Shown: positions 16,657 through 23,663 of the stretch, in pieces
Numbering within the stretch: the first letter of the stretch is position 1
Layout of the letters: each line of letters starts with the position of its first letter
From: Sinomonas humi
GTDB taxonomy: Bacteria; Actinomycetota; Actinomycetes; Actinomycetales; Micrococcaceae
Length of the DNA stretch: 43,171 nt
Reading direction: 5' to 3'
NCBI RefSeq assembly: GCF_000802235.1
Contig: NZ_JTDL01000118.1
Span: forward strand, 1-43,171
Position numbers and translations under genes: made by a program
The notes under the pieces: generated by a model
The model's database searches: none
What the model saw: only the letters and a program-made list of their open reading frames with translations
Told to the model about the DNA's origin: nothing

Positions 16657-16702
16657 GGGAAGATTTTATGACATCTGGGTGTAGCTGTCATGGAATCTTC
16701 CC
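16657..16702 (-). promoter_or_regulatory. abiE promoter embedded in a 17-bp inverted repeat (operator)
   Basis: Arms 16657-16673 (GGGAAGATTTTATGACA on plus) and 16686-16702 are inverted copies matching at 15 of 17 positions, 12 bp apart. On the minus strand a -35 ATGACA (16686-16691) and a -10 TAAAAT (16663-16668) are separated by exactly 17 bp, one in each arm. The -10 is 6 nt from the abiEi ATG, so the transcript should be leaderless. A dimer of AbiEi on the arms would cover both hexamers. Confidence 0.8.
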
Positions 16703-16787
16703 AGAACTTCACGACCGGTCGCTCATTGCCGCTGCTCGGCGGAGGAAACAAACCTCCGCGAAGAAGACGAGAATAGGGGTCTGGACC

Positions 16788-17048
16788 CTAGACCTTTTCA
16801 GGCGAGTTGTTGAAGCGCGCAATTGCCTTCTGGGTATAGCGCTGAGTGAAGACCTGCACCACGGCGCCGACGCCGGAAGCGACGAGGGCGAACACGAGCG
16901 TGTCGCGGAGGCTGGCCTCGAGATTCGTCGGGTCCTTCGGCGGCTTGTGCCCGGTGCCCTTCTCCCAAACCTTGTCAAGCACCTTCGTCGCCACGAAGCC
17001 GGATCCGATGCCGATTACCGTCCCGAGCATTTTGATGACCACCGTCAC
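16788..17048 (-). CDS. DUF4235 family small membrane protein
   Basis: An 86-residue protein beginning TVVIKMLGTVIGIGSGFVATKVLDKVWEK with KPPKDPTN in the middle and a second hydrophobic segment (DTLVFALVASGVGAVVQVF), the layout of the DUF4235 family common in actinobacteria. The function is unknown. It starts with GTG at 17048, preceded by GGAGAG about 9 nt away. It is divergent from the thiamine riboswitch. The 131-nt gap towards abiEi holds the abiE promoter. Confidence 0.75.
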   Translation of the reverse strand: MTVVIKMLGTVIGIGSGFVATKVLDKVWEKGTGHKPPKDPTNLEASLRDTLVFALVASGVGAVVQVFTQRYTQKAIARFNNSPEKV

Positions 17049-17137
17049 GTCCGTCTCTCCTTCGCATCCGGTACAGTCCTGCAGCCAGCCAGAGCTTTCC
17101 CGCTCAGCCTAGCGGTAGACTGGCTCCACTTCATACG

Positions 17138-17243
17138 ACAGGGGAGCGCCGTGCCGCCGGGCATACCGGAGGCAGAGGGCGCTGAGAGTGCGGACCACCG
17201 CAGACCCTCGAACCTGCTCCGGCTAATACCGGCGAAGGGAGTC
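17138..17243 (+). ncRNA. TPP riboswitch (THI element)
   Basis: All conserved blocks are present in order: AGGGGAGCGCC at 17140, GCTGAGAGTGCGG at 17181, CAGACCCTCGAACCTG at 17200, and CCGGCTAATACCGGCGAAGGG at 17219. It lies about 50 nt upstream of ykoE, a thiamine-precursor transporter, so thiamine diphosphate should turn the operon off. A possible -10 TAGACT (17116-17121) precedes it. Confidence 0.95.
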
Positions 17244-17252
17244 GAGTTCTCA

Positions 17253-17290
17253 GGCAGTCACACTGCCGCCCCTCCTGATCCCAGGGGGAG
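17253..17290 (+). promoter_or_regulatory. Putative expression platform of the TPP riboswitch
   Basis: A 6-bp hairpin GGCAGT-CAC-ACTGCC (17253-17267) is followed by CCCCT (17269-17273), which can pair with AGGGG (17283-17287). The latter is part of the ykoE Shine-Dalgarno GGGGGAG (17284-17290). No U-run follows, so control of translation by masking the ribosome site is more likely than termination. Confidence 0.5.
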
Positions 17291-17295
17291 AAACT

Positions 17296-17889
17296 ATGAG
17301 CACCACCATCAAGAAGCCCACGGCGTCCTGGCGCGTCGTCGATATCGTCGTCGCCGCCGTCGTCTCCGTTGCGTGCGGCGTCATCTTCTGGCTGTGGGAC
17401 CAGGCCTACGCCGGAGTCGAAGTCGCCACCGCCGCGTTCGCGCCGCTCAGCGGCCTCTACTCGGGCGGCTGGCTCCTCGCCGGCGTCCTCGGCGGCCTCA
17501 TCATCCGCAAACCGGGAGCGGCGTTGTTCTGCGAGATCCTCGCGGCAGTCGTCGAGGCGCTCCTCGGTTCGCAATTCGGCGTCACAGTGCTCCTTTCGGG
17601 CCTTGTCCAGGGCCTCGGGGCCGAGGTCGCGTTTGCGATCTTCGCGTACCGTCGCTGGAACCTCGGCGTCGCGCTCCTGGCCGGCGGATTGTCCGGCCTG
17701 GCCCTCGGCGTGAGCGAGGTCATCCAGTTCTTCCCGACGTGGGAGTTCGGCTGGCAGCTCGCGTACACGGTGTTCGCCGTGATCTCGGGCATCGTGATCG
17801 CCGGCCTCCTGAGCTGGCTCGCGGTCAAGGCACTTGCGAAGACCGGGGCCCTCTCCGCCTTCGCATCGGGGCGCGCCGCGGACGTCTGA
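17296..17889 (+). CDS. ykoE: YkoE, substrate-binding membrane component of thiamine-precursor ECF transporter
   Basis: A 197-residue protein with five to six hydrophobic segments, beginning WRVVDIVVAAVVSVACGVIF, with FAPLSGLYSGGWLLAGVLGG and GSQFGVTVLLSGLVQGLGAE as in YkoE. It acts as the S-component and binds hydroxymethylpyrimidine or a related thiamine precursor. The TPP riboswitch directly upstream supports this. It is followed 1 nt later by ykoD. Confidence 0.93.
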   Translation: MSTTIKKPTASWRVVDIVVAAVVSVACGVIFWLWDQAYAGVEVATAAFAPLSGLYSGGWLLAGVLGGLIIRKPGAALFCEILAAVVEALLGSQFGVTVLLSGLVQGLGAEVAFAIFAYRRWNLGVALLAGGLSGLALGVSEVIQFFPTWEFGWQLAYTVFAVISGIVIAGLLSWLAVKALAKTGALSAFASGRAADV

Positions 17890-17890
17890 G

Positions 17891-19417
17891 ATGCCCCACC
17901 TCCCTTCCGGTCCGGCCCGCGTCCACGCTCGCGGTTGGGGCTGGCGGCACGCGGGTCGCAAAGCCTTCGCCGTGAGCGGCGTCGACCTCGATATCGCCCC
18001 CGGTGAGCGGGTCCTCCTGCTCGGCGCGTCGGGTGCAGGCAAATCGACTCTCCTGCACGCGCTCGCTGGCGTCCTTGGGGCGGCGGAGGAGGGCGAGGAG
18101 CAGGGCGAGCTCACGGTCGACGGCGTCCCCGCACCTGCAGCGCGGGGGCGCGCCGGCCTGGTGCTCCAGGACCCGGACGGCCAGATCGCGATGGCCCGCG
18201 TTGGCGACGAGGTCGCCTTCGGCTGTGAGAACCTCGCTGTGCCACGCGACGAGATCTGGCCACGAGTCCATCGGGCGCTCGACGACGTCGGCCTCGACGT
18301 CCCGATCGACCGGTCGACAGCCGCCCTCTCGGGCGGCCAGAAGCAGAGGCTCGCCCTTGCTTGCATCCTCGCCATGGCCCCAGGCCTCGTGCTCCTTGAC
18401 GAGCCGACCGCAAACCTCGACCCCGAGGGCGTCGAGGAGGTCCGCGAGGCCGTGCGGCGCAGTGTGGACCGCACGGGTGCGACGCTCGTCGTCGTCGAAC
18501 ACCGGGTCTCGGTGTGGGCGGAGCTCGTGGACCGCGTTGTCGTCCTGAGCGGCGAAGGCGGGCTCCTTGCCGACGGCTCACCCGAGCGCGTGCTGGGCGA
18601 TGCAGACGTACGACGGCGGCTGGCCGCCGCGGGCGTGTGGGTGCCCGGCTGGCATCCCCTCACCGGCGAGCTCACACCGAGTGCCCTGAGGGATACGTCC
18701 TCCCAGGACGACGACCCCCAAGCCGAACTGCTCAGCGCCCAGGGCCTCGCCGTCGGGCGCTCGCCTAAGACGCCGCCGGTCGTCGGCGGGATCGACCTCG
18801 TGCTCCGAGCGGGTCGGGCCGCGAGCGTGACCGGGCCCAACGGGGCCGGGAAGTCGACGCTCGCGCTCACGCTCGCCGGCCTGCTTCCCGCCGTCGGCGG
18901 CCGTCTCGAGGCGCTCCCGGCGCTCGCCCGCGGGGCCGGGACGAGCCCACACCGCTGGCGCTCAAGCGAGCTTGTGAGCCGGATCGGCACCGTATTCCAG
19001 GAGCCCGAGCATCAGTTCCTTACCCCCCGAGTGTTGGACGAGCTCGAATTCGGCCCGCGAAGGGTCGCCCGAAGGCCCGAAAAGGAGGTGCGGGCGCTCG
19101 TCGACGGACTCTTGGAGCGGCTCCGCCTCGAGCGGCTGGCCGAGGCGAATCCCTTCACGCTCTCGGGCGGCGAGAAGCGCCGCCTCTCGGTTGCGACGAT
19201 GCTGGCGACTGATCCGAGCCTCCTGGTGCTCGACGAGCCCACCTTCGGGCAGGACGCGCTGACGTGGGCCGAACTCGTCCGGCTCCTCGCGGAACTGCTC
19301 GAGCAGGGCACGTCGCTGCTCGCCGTGACTCACGACGAGGACTTCACCAACGCCCTCTCCGACACCGTGTACCGGGTGGACGGCGGCCGGGCAGCACGAG
19401 TCGAGGCGGTTGCATGA
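17891..19417 (+). CDS. ykoD: YkoD, duplicated ATPase of the thiamine-precursor ECF transporter
   Basis: A 508-residue protein with two ABC ATPase domains in tandem. Domain one has Walker A GASGAGKST (45-53), signature LSGGQKQRLALA (147-158) and Walker B LVLLDEPTANLDP. Domain two has GPNGAGKST (315-323), LSGGEKRRLSVA and LLVLDEPTFGQD. It energises uptake through YkoE and YkoC. The ATG at 17891 is one base after the ykoE stop; the stop overlaps ykoC by 4 nt. Confidence 0.93.
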   Translation: MPHLPSGPARVHARGWGWRHAGRKAFAVSGVDLDIAPGERVLLLGASGAGKSTLLHALAGVLGAAEEGEEQGELTVDGVPAPAARGRAGLVLQDPDGQIAMARVGDEVAFGCENLAVPRDEIWPRVHRALDDVGLDVPIDRSTAALSGGQKQRLALACILAMAPGLVLLDEPTANLDPEGVEEVREAVRRSVDRTGATLVVVEHRVSVWAELVDRVVVLSGEGGLLADGSPERVLGDADVRRRLAAAGVWVPGWHPLTGELTPSALRDTSSQDDDPQAELLSAQGLAVGRSPKTPPVVGGIDLVLRAGRAASVTGPNGAGKSTLALTLAGLLPAVGGRLEALPALARGAGTSPHRWRSSELVSRIGTVFQEPEHQFLTPRVLDELEFGPRRVARRPEKEVRALVDGLLERLRLERLAEANPFTLSGGEKRRLSVATMLATDPSLLVLDEPTFGQDALTWAELVRLLAELLEQGTSLLAVTHDEDFTNALSDTVYRVDGGRAARVEAVA

Positions 19418-20229
19418 GCGTCGACATCCTCACGCCCGAGCTCGCCAATTCCGTCCTCACCCGTGCCAACCCCGTCGCGAAGCTGGCCGCGGCCCTCTGC
19501 ATCACGATCACGCTGCTGCTGAGTGTCGACTGGGTCTCGGCCTCGGTGGCACTTGCCTGCGAGCTGTTCATGCTGCCCCTTCTGGGTGTCCGGGCGGGGA
19601 CCTTCCTGCGCCGCACCTGGCCACTCGCCGCGGCGGCAGCGGTCGCGGCGTACTCGACAGCCCTGCTTGGGGCGAAGATCGGCCCGGTCTGGCTTCAGCT
19701 CGGCCCGGCGGTCTTCACAGAGCACTCGGTGCTCACGGGCGTTGCGATCGGGCTCCGGGGCCTCGCCGTCGCACTCCCGGGCGTCTTCCTCCTGTTCTCC
19801 ACCGATCCCACGGACCTCGCCGACGGCCTCGCCCAGAAGCTCCGCCTTCCGGCCCGGTTCGTGCTCGGCGCGCTTGCGGGGATGCGCCTCGTGGGCCTCC
19901 TCGTCGACGAGTGGCGGACCCTCGGCCTCGCGCGCCGCGCCAGGGGCGTCGGGAGCGGCCACAGCCCGATCGCGCGATTCAAGGCGTTCCTCGGCCAGGC
20001 GTTCGCGCTGCTCGTCCAAGCCATTCGGCGCGCGACCCGGCTCGCCATAGCGATGGAGGCGCGCGGTTTCGGTGGGATCGTGGACGGTCGGCCGGCCCCC
20101 CGCACGTGGGCCCGCGAATCGAGCTACTCGCGCCTCGACGCATGGGTGATCGTCACAGGGGCTGGCGTCGCCGCGCTCTCGGTGGGGGCCGCCGTCGTGC
20201 TCGGGACATGGAATGTGGTGTGGGGGTGA
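19414..20229 (+). CDS. ykoC: YkoC, ECF transporter transmembrane (T) component
   Basis: A 271-residue CbiQ/EcfT-type membrane protein with four to six hydrophobic segments and the coupling motif AMEARGFGG near residue 213 (the A-x-x-x-R-G type helix that docks on the ATPases). MRLVGLLVDEWRTLGLARRARG is the other coupling helix. The ATG overlaps the ykoD stop. It completes the ykoEDC operon under the TPP riboswitch. No terminator is evident in 20230-20340. Confidence 0.92.
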   Translation: MSVDILTPELANSVLTRANPVAKLAAALCITITLLLSVDWVSASVALACELFMLPLLGVRAGTFLRRTWPLAAAAAVAAYSTALLGAKIGPVWLQLGPAVFTEHSVLTGVAIGLRGLAVALPGVFLLFSTDPTDLADGLAQKLRLPARFVLGALAGMRLVGLLVDEWRTLGLARRARGVGSGHSPIARFKAFLGQAFALLVQAIRRATRLAIAMEARGFGGIVDGRPAPRTWARESSYSRLDAWVIVTGAGVAALSVGAAVVLGTWNVVWG

Positions 20230-20340
20230 GGGCGCGATCAGGGGTTGGAGGAAGCAAGCCTGGGCGTGTCGCCTATGGCGCGCCGACGGCGGGGAGTGAG
20301 ATCGTTGCGGCGGGAGGAACCTCGAACGAAGGAGTCAGCG

Positions 20341-20730
20341 ATGGTTGAGATCGTGGGTTCGTTCTCGAGCTTCAGCGTCGACGACGTTCCGAAGGCCCGC
20401 GAGTTCTACGCCGAGACCCTCGGTTTCAGCATCGAGGAAGTCATGGGCGGGCTCCGGATGACCCTCCCCGGCGGCGGCCAAGTGTTCGCCTACCCGAAAC
20501 CGGACCACGTGCCCGCGAGCCACACAGTTCTGAACCTCGTGGTCGCCAATGTGGACGACGCCGTCCGCTCGCTTCACGAAAAAGGCGTGCGTACCGACCA
20601 CTATCCGAGCAGCGAGCAGATGCCGCTGGACGAGAACGGAATCCTGCGCGACCGTGAAGGCGGAGAGGGCCGCGGAATCGCCTGGTTCAAGGATCCTGCC
20701 GGGAATGTTCTCTCAGTCGTGACCGATTAG
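20341..20730 (+). CDS. VOC (glyoxalase/bleomycin resistance) superfamily protein
   Basis: A 129-residue protein with two beta-alpha-beta-beta-beta units: FSSFSVDDVPKAREFYAETLGF at the start and HTVLNLVVANVDDAVRSL in the middle, ending WFKDPAGNVLSVV. This is the vicinal oxygen chelate fold, used by small dioxygenases, isomerases and antibiotic-binding proteins; the substrate is not predictable. AAGGAG at 20329-20334 sits 6 nt before ATG 20341, so longer in-frame readings are rejected. Confidence 0.85.
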   Translation: MVEIVGSFSSFSVDDVPKAREFYAETLGFSIEEVMGGLRMTLPGGGQVFAYPKPDHVPASHTVLNLVVANVDDAVRSLHEKGVRTDHYPSSEQMPLDENGILRDREGGEGRGIAWFKDPAGNVLSVVTD

Positions 20731-20764
20731 TGACAGGATCTTTATCTCATGATACGGCGTTTTT

Positions 20765-20778
20765 CCGGTCTAGACCGG
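20765..20778. promoter_or_regulatory. Perfect 14-bp palindrome CCGGTCTAGACCGG, candidate operator
   Basis: It lies 64-77 nt upstream of the XRE-MurA start. The T-run is on its 5' side on the plus strand and a G-rich sequence follows, so it is not a terminator in either direction. It could be the site of the XRE domain encoded next door. Confidence 0.4.
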
Positions 20779-20829
20779 TGGGACGTGTCCAATGGCGTGT
20801 CGATTTGCGGTCGGCTATCGCATAGGTGA

Positions 20830-20841
20830 TATTTTGGCGGT
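20830..20841 (+). promoter_or_regulatory. -10 of the XRE-MurA gene, leaderless arrangement
   Basis: TATTTT (20830-20835) is followed by GGCGGT and then the ATG at 20842. TTGCGG (20805-20810) is a possible -35 at 19-bp spacing, or 17 bp to an overlapping GATATT. There is no Shine-Dalgarno. Confidence 0.45.
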
Positions 20842-22383
20842 ATGGCACAACAGACTGCTGAGACCGTCGGCGCGATCCTGCGCGGAGTGCGCAGCGACAG
20901 GGGATGGACGCAAGGGCAGCTGGCTGCTGAGCTGGGGACGAGCCAGAGCGCCGTCGCCCGGATGGAGCAGGGCAAGCAGAACCTGAGCCTCAAGATGCTC
21001 CAGCGCATCGAGAACATCCTCGGGCAGAGGATCCTGAATATCGGGCCGTCCAAGATGACCCACCTGCGGGTCGAAGGCGGCCGCCGTCTCTCCGGCGCTG
21101 TCGAGGTCAACACGTCCAAGAACGCAGGGGTCGCGCTCCTCTGCGCAAGCCTCATCAACCGGGGCACCACAACTCTGCGCAACCTCGCCCGGATCGAGGA
21201 GGTCAACCGCATCGTCGAGGTGCTCACCTCGATCGGCGTCGAGTGCACCTGGCTCCCGGGTGCCCCCGGCGCGCAGCCCCGTGACCTCCAGATCCGCCGT
21301 CCTGCCAAGCTGAGCCTCGAGGCCATGGACGTCGAGGCCGCGCGCCGCACCCGGAGCGTCATCATGCTCCTCGGGCCTCTGCTCGACGAGCGCAGCGAGT
21401 ACAAGCTCCCGTACGCCGGCGGCTGCGATCTCGGCACCCGCACGGTCGAACCCCATATGCAGGCGCTCCGGACCTTCGGCCTCGACGTTGAAGCCTCGAA
21501 CGGCTTCTACTCCGTCAGGGCCCCCGAAGCGGACCGTCACGACCGTACGTTCGTGCTCACCGAGCGCGGCGACACGGTCACGGAAAACGCGATCATGGCC
21601 GCCGCGCATCGCGAGGGCCTCACCGTGATCCGTAACGCCTCGCCGAACTACATGGTCCAAGACCTCTGCTTCTACCTTCAGAGCCTGGGCGTCGAGATCG
21701 ATGGCATCGGGACGACGACCCTGCGGATCCGCGGCCGCTCGCGCATCGAGCAGAACATCGACTACTTCCCCTCGGAAGACCCCATCGAGGCGATGAGCCT
21801 CATCACGGCCGCGATCGTCACGAACTCCGAAGTGACGATTCGGCGAGTGCCGATCGAGTTCATGGAGATCGAGCTCGCGACTCTCATGCAGATGGGCCAG
21901 AAGCTCGAGATCTCGGGCGAGTACATGGCCCGCAACGGCCGCACGCGGCTCGTGGACGTCACCACACTGCCCTCCGAACTCGTCGCCCCCACCGACAAGA
22001 TCCACCCGATGCCGTTCCCCGGGCTCAACATCGACAACCTGCCATTCTTCGCCGTCATCGCGGCAAACGCGACCGGCCAGACCCTCATCCACGACTGGGT
22101 CTACGAGAACCGGGCCATCTACCTCACCGAGCTGAACCGCCTGGGCGGGCAGATCCAGCTCCTCGACCCGCACCGCATCTATGTCAACGGCCCCACGAAG
22201 TGGCGGGCCGCCGAGGTTGGATGCCCGCCCGCGCTCCGGCCGGCGGCGTGCATCCTTCTGGCCATGCTCGCCGCGCGCGGCACGAGCGAGCTGCGCAACA
22301 TCTACGTGATCGAGCGCGGCTACCAGGATCTCGCCGAGCGACTCAACTCGATCGGGGCGCGGATCGAGTACTTCCAGGACTGA
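20842..22383 (+). CDS. MurA-like enolpyruvyl transferase with N-terminal XRE DNA-binding domain
   Basis: A 513-residue fusion. Residues 7-65 are an XRE helix-turn-helix (RSDRGWTQGQLAAELGTSQSAVARMEQGK). Residues 74-513 align with UDP-N-acetylglucosamine 1-carboxyvinyltransferase, which adds enolpyruvate to UDP-GlcNAc in the first step of peptidoglycan synthesis. Key residues kept: K93-N94 (E. coli K22-N23), C195 and R200 in AGGCDLGTR (C115, R120), D398 (D305), R466 (R397) and ENR/IERGY. Changed: the FPTDMQ region reads LNIDNL and the RIETGT region reads DPIEAM. It is therefore a divergent paralogue that may keep PEP binding but alter the sugar-nucleotide site. It could be an enzyme, a sensor that binds DNA, or both. 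No cell-wall genes are adjacent. Confidence 0.88.
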   Translation: MAQQTAETVGAILRGVRSDRGWTQGQLAAELGTSQSAVARMEQGKQNLSLKMLQRIENILGQRILNIGPSKMTHLRVEGGRRLSGAVEVNTSKNAGVALLCASLINRGTTTLRNLARIEEVNRIVEVLTSIGVECTWLPGAPGAQPRDLQIRRPAKLSLEAMDVEAARRTRSVIMLLGPLLDERSEYKLPYAGGCDLGTRTVEPHMQALRTFGLDVEASNGFYSVRAPEADRHDRTFVLTERGDTVTENAIMAAAHREGLTVIRNASPNYMVQDLCFYLQSLGVEIDGIGTTTLRIRGRSRIEQNIDYFPSEDPIEAMSLITAAIVTNSEVTIRRVPIEFMEIELATLMQMGQKLEISGEYMARNGRTRLVDVTTLPSELVAPTDKIHPMPFPGLNIDNLPFFAVIAANATGQTLIHDWVYENRAIYLTELNRLGGQIQLLDPHRIYVNGPTKWRAAEVGCPPALRPAACILLAMLAARGTSELRNIYVIERGYQDLAERLNSIGARIEYFQD

Positions 22384-22391
22384 CGTCCAGG

Positions 22392-22474
22392 GGTCACCTC
22401 CCGACGGTGCGGGCCCGTTCGTTGGTCACCTCCCGACGGTGCGGGCCCGTTCGTTGGTCACCTCCCGACGGTGC
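22392..22474 (+). repeat. 32-bp tandem repeat, 2.5 copies, after the XRE-MurA stop
   Basis: Copies at 22392-22423 and 22424-22455 are identical; a partial third runs to about 22474. Each starts with GGTCACCTCCCGACGG (16 bp) followed by a 16-bp locus-specific segment. The array begins 8 nt after the stop codon, in the same sense as the gene. The gap 22384-22537 otherwise holds only the ribosome site of the next gene. Confidence 0.92.
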
Positions 22475-22537
22475 CGCGGCATTCAACTCTCACCTAGGGT
22501 GGGTTGAGGTGCCCGCATCAAGGGGAGGGAACGCTCC

Positions 22538-23587
22538 ATGAAGGCAATCATGTACAACCGCACGGGGAACTCCTCGGTCCTTGAGCTCCGGGAGCGTGAG
22601 ATCCCGGAGCCGGGCGACGGCGAGGTGCGCGTCCGAATCGCTGTTTCCGGCGTCAATCCCACAGACTGGAAGGCCCGGGCTGGCGGGACCTACGGCAAGC
22701 TCGAGGGCTGGCACGTCCCGAATCAGGACGGCGCCGGCGTGGTCGACGCCGTAGGCCCGGGGGCCGAGGGGTTCGAACCGGGCCAGCGGGTCTGGCTCTG
22801 GGACGTCGCTCACGGCAGCTCCGAGGGGACGGCCCAGGAGTACGTCGTTGTGCCCCGCCACAAGGCGGTCCCGCTTCCGGACGGCGAGACGTTCGACGCC
22901 GGAGCATCAGTCGGGATTCCGGCTCTCACCGCCCACCGTGCACTCACGGCGAGTGAGCACGGCCCCGACCAGCTCGCGCCGGGAGCGCTCGAGGGCCACA
23001 CCATTCTGGTCACGGGCGGTGCGGGAGCCGTGGGCCACGCCGCGATCCAGCTCGCGAAGTGGGCAGGGGCGAGGGTCATTGCGACAGTCAGCGGGGAAGC
23101 GAAGGCCGATCTCGCGCGCAAGGCGGGCGCCGCCGTCGTCCTCAATTACCACGAGCAGGACGTCGCCGAGGAAGTTCTCAAGGTTGCCGAGCAGGGCGTT
23201 GACCTGATCGTCGATGTTAACGCCGCTGCCAACCTCGAATCCGATCTGAAGGCGCTCAAGAACGGCGGGACGGTCTCGATCTACGCCTCATCGAAGAACG
23301 ACGAGGTACTCACCGTCCCGGTGCGGCCGAGCATGAGCAAGAACGTGCGCTTCCAGTTCATCCTCACCTACACCGTGACCGACGGGCAGAAGCGCGCAGC
23401 GGTCTCTGCCGTCTCCGCCGCGCTCGCCGATGGCGCGCTCGCTGTCGGTGCTGAGCACGGCCTTCCGCTGACCCGTTTCCCGCTCGACCAAACCGCTGCG
23501 GCGCACGACGCCGTTCAGGAGGGGACCGTGGGAAAGGTCCTCATCGATGTGGCTGGCGAGCGCGTCGGAGAGGCGCCTGTGGGCTGA
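22538..23587 (+). CDS. NADPH:quinone reductase-like zinc-independent MDR dehydrogenase
   Basis: A 349-residue member of the quinone oxidoreductase (QOR) branch of the medium-chain dehydrogenase superfamily. GVNPTDWKARAG and DGAGVVDAVGPG form the catalytic domain; ILVTGGAGAVGHAAIQLAKWAGARVIATV (about 152-180) is the NADP-binding Rossmann motif. Zinc-ligand cysteines are absent. It probably reduces quinones or enones in the cytoplasm. GGGGAGGG precedes the ATG by about 9 nt. Confidence 0.88.
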   Translation: MKAIMYNRTGNSSVLELREREIPEPGDGEVRVRIAVSGVNPTDWKARAGGTYGKLEGWHVPNQDGAGVVDAVGPGAEGFEPGQRVWLWDVAHGSSEGTAQEYVVVPRHKAVPLPDGETFDAGASVGIPALTAHRALTASEHGPDQLAPGALEGHTILVTGGAGAVGHAAIQLAKWAGARVIATVSGEAKADLARKAGAAVVLNYHEQDVAEEVLKVAEQGVDLIVDVNAAANLESDLKALKNGGTVSIYASSKNDEVLTVPVRPSMSKNVRFQFILTYTVTDGQKRAAVSAVSAALADGALAVGAEHGLPLTRFPLDQTAAAHDAVQEGTVGKVLIDVAGERVGEAPVG

Positions 23588-23602
23588 GGTTGTTTGCCTC
23601 CC

Positions 23603-23663
23603 ACCGTCGGGAGGTGACGATCAAACGGCGGTGCACCGTCGGGAGGTGACGATCAAACGGCGG
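23603..23663 (-). repeat. 32-bp tandem repeat, 2 copies, overlapping the DUF2891 stop
   Basis: Copies 23603-23634 and 23635-23663 (the last few bases diverge). On the minus strand the core reads GTCACCTCCCGACGG. The stop codon of the DUF2891 gene (23653-23655) lies inside the gene-proximal copy, and the second copy repeats the final codons and stop. Confidence 0.9.

Noticed and set aside
15185-16702. Mobile-element origin of the AbiE pair
   Set aside because: No integrase, transposase, terminal repeats or target duplication are visible and base composition matches the surroundings.
16647-17975. 442-residue plus-strand frame spanning the abiE promoter, riboswitch and ykoE
   Set aside because: It crosses the TPP riboswitch and reads ykoE out of frame; low-complexity Arg-rich translation.
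20761-20778. Rho-independent terminator at CCGGTCTAGACCGG with T-run
   Set aside because: The T-run precedes the hairpin on the plus strand, and on the minus strand it becomes an A-run, so it terminates in neither direction.
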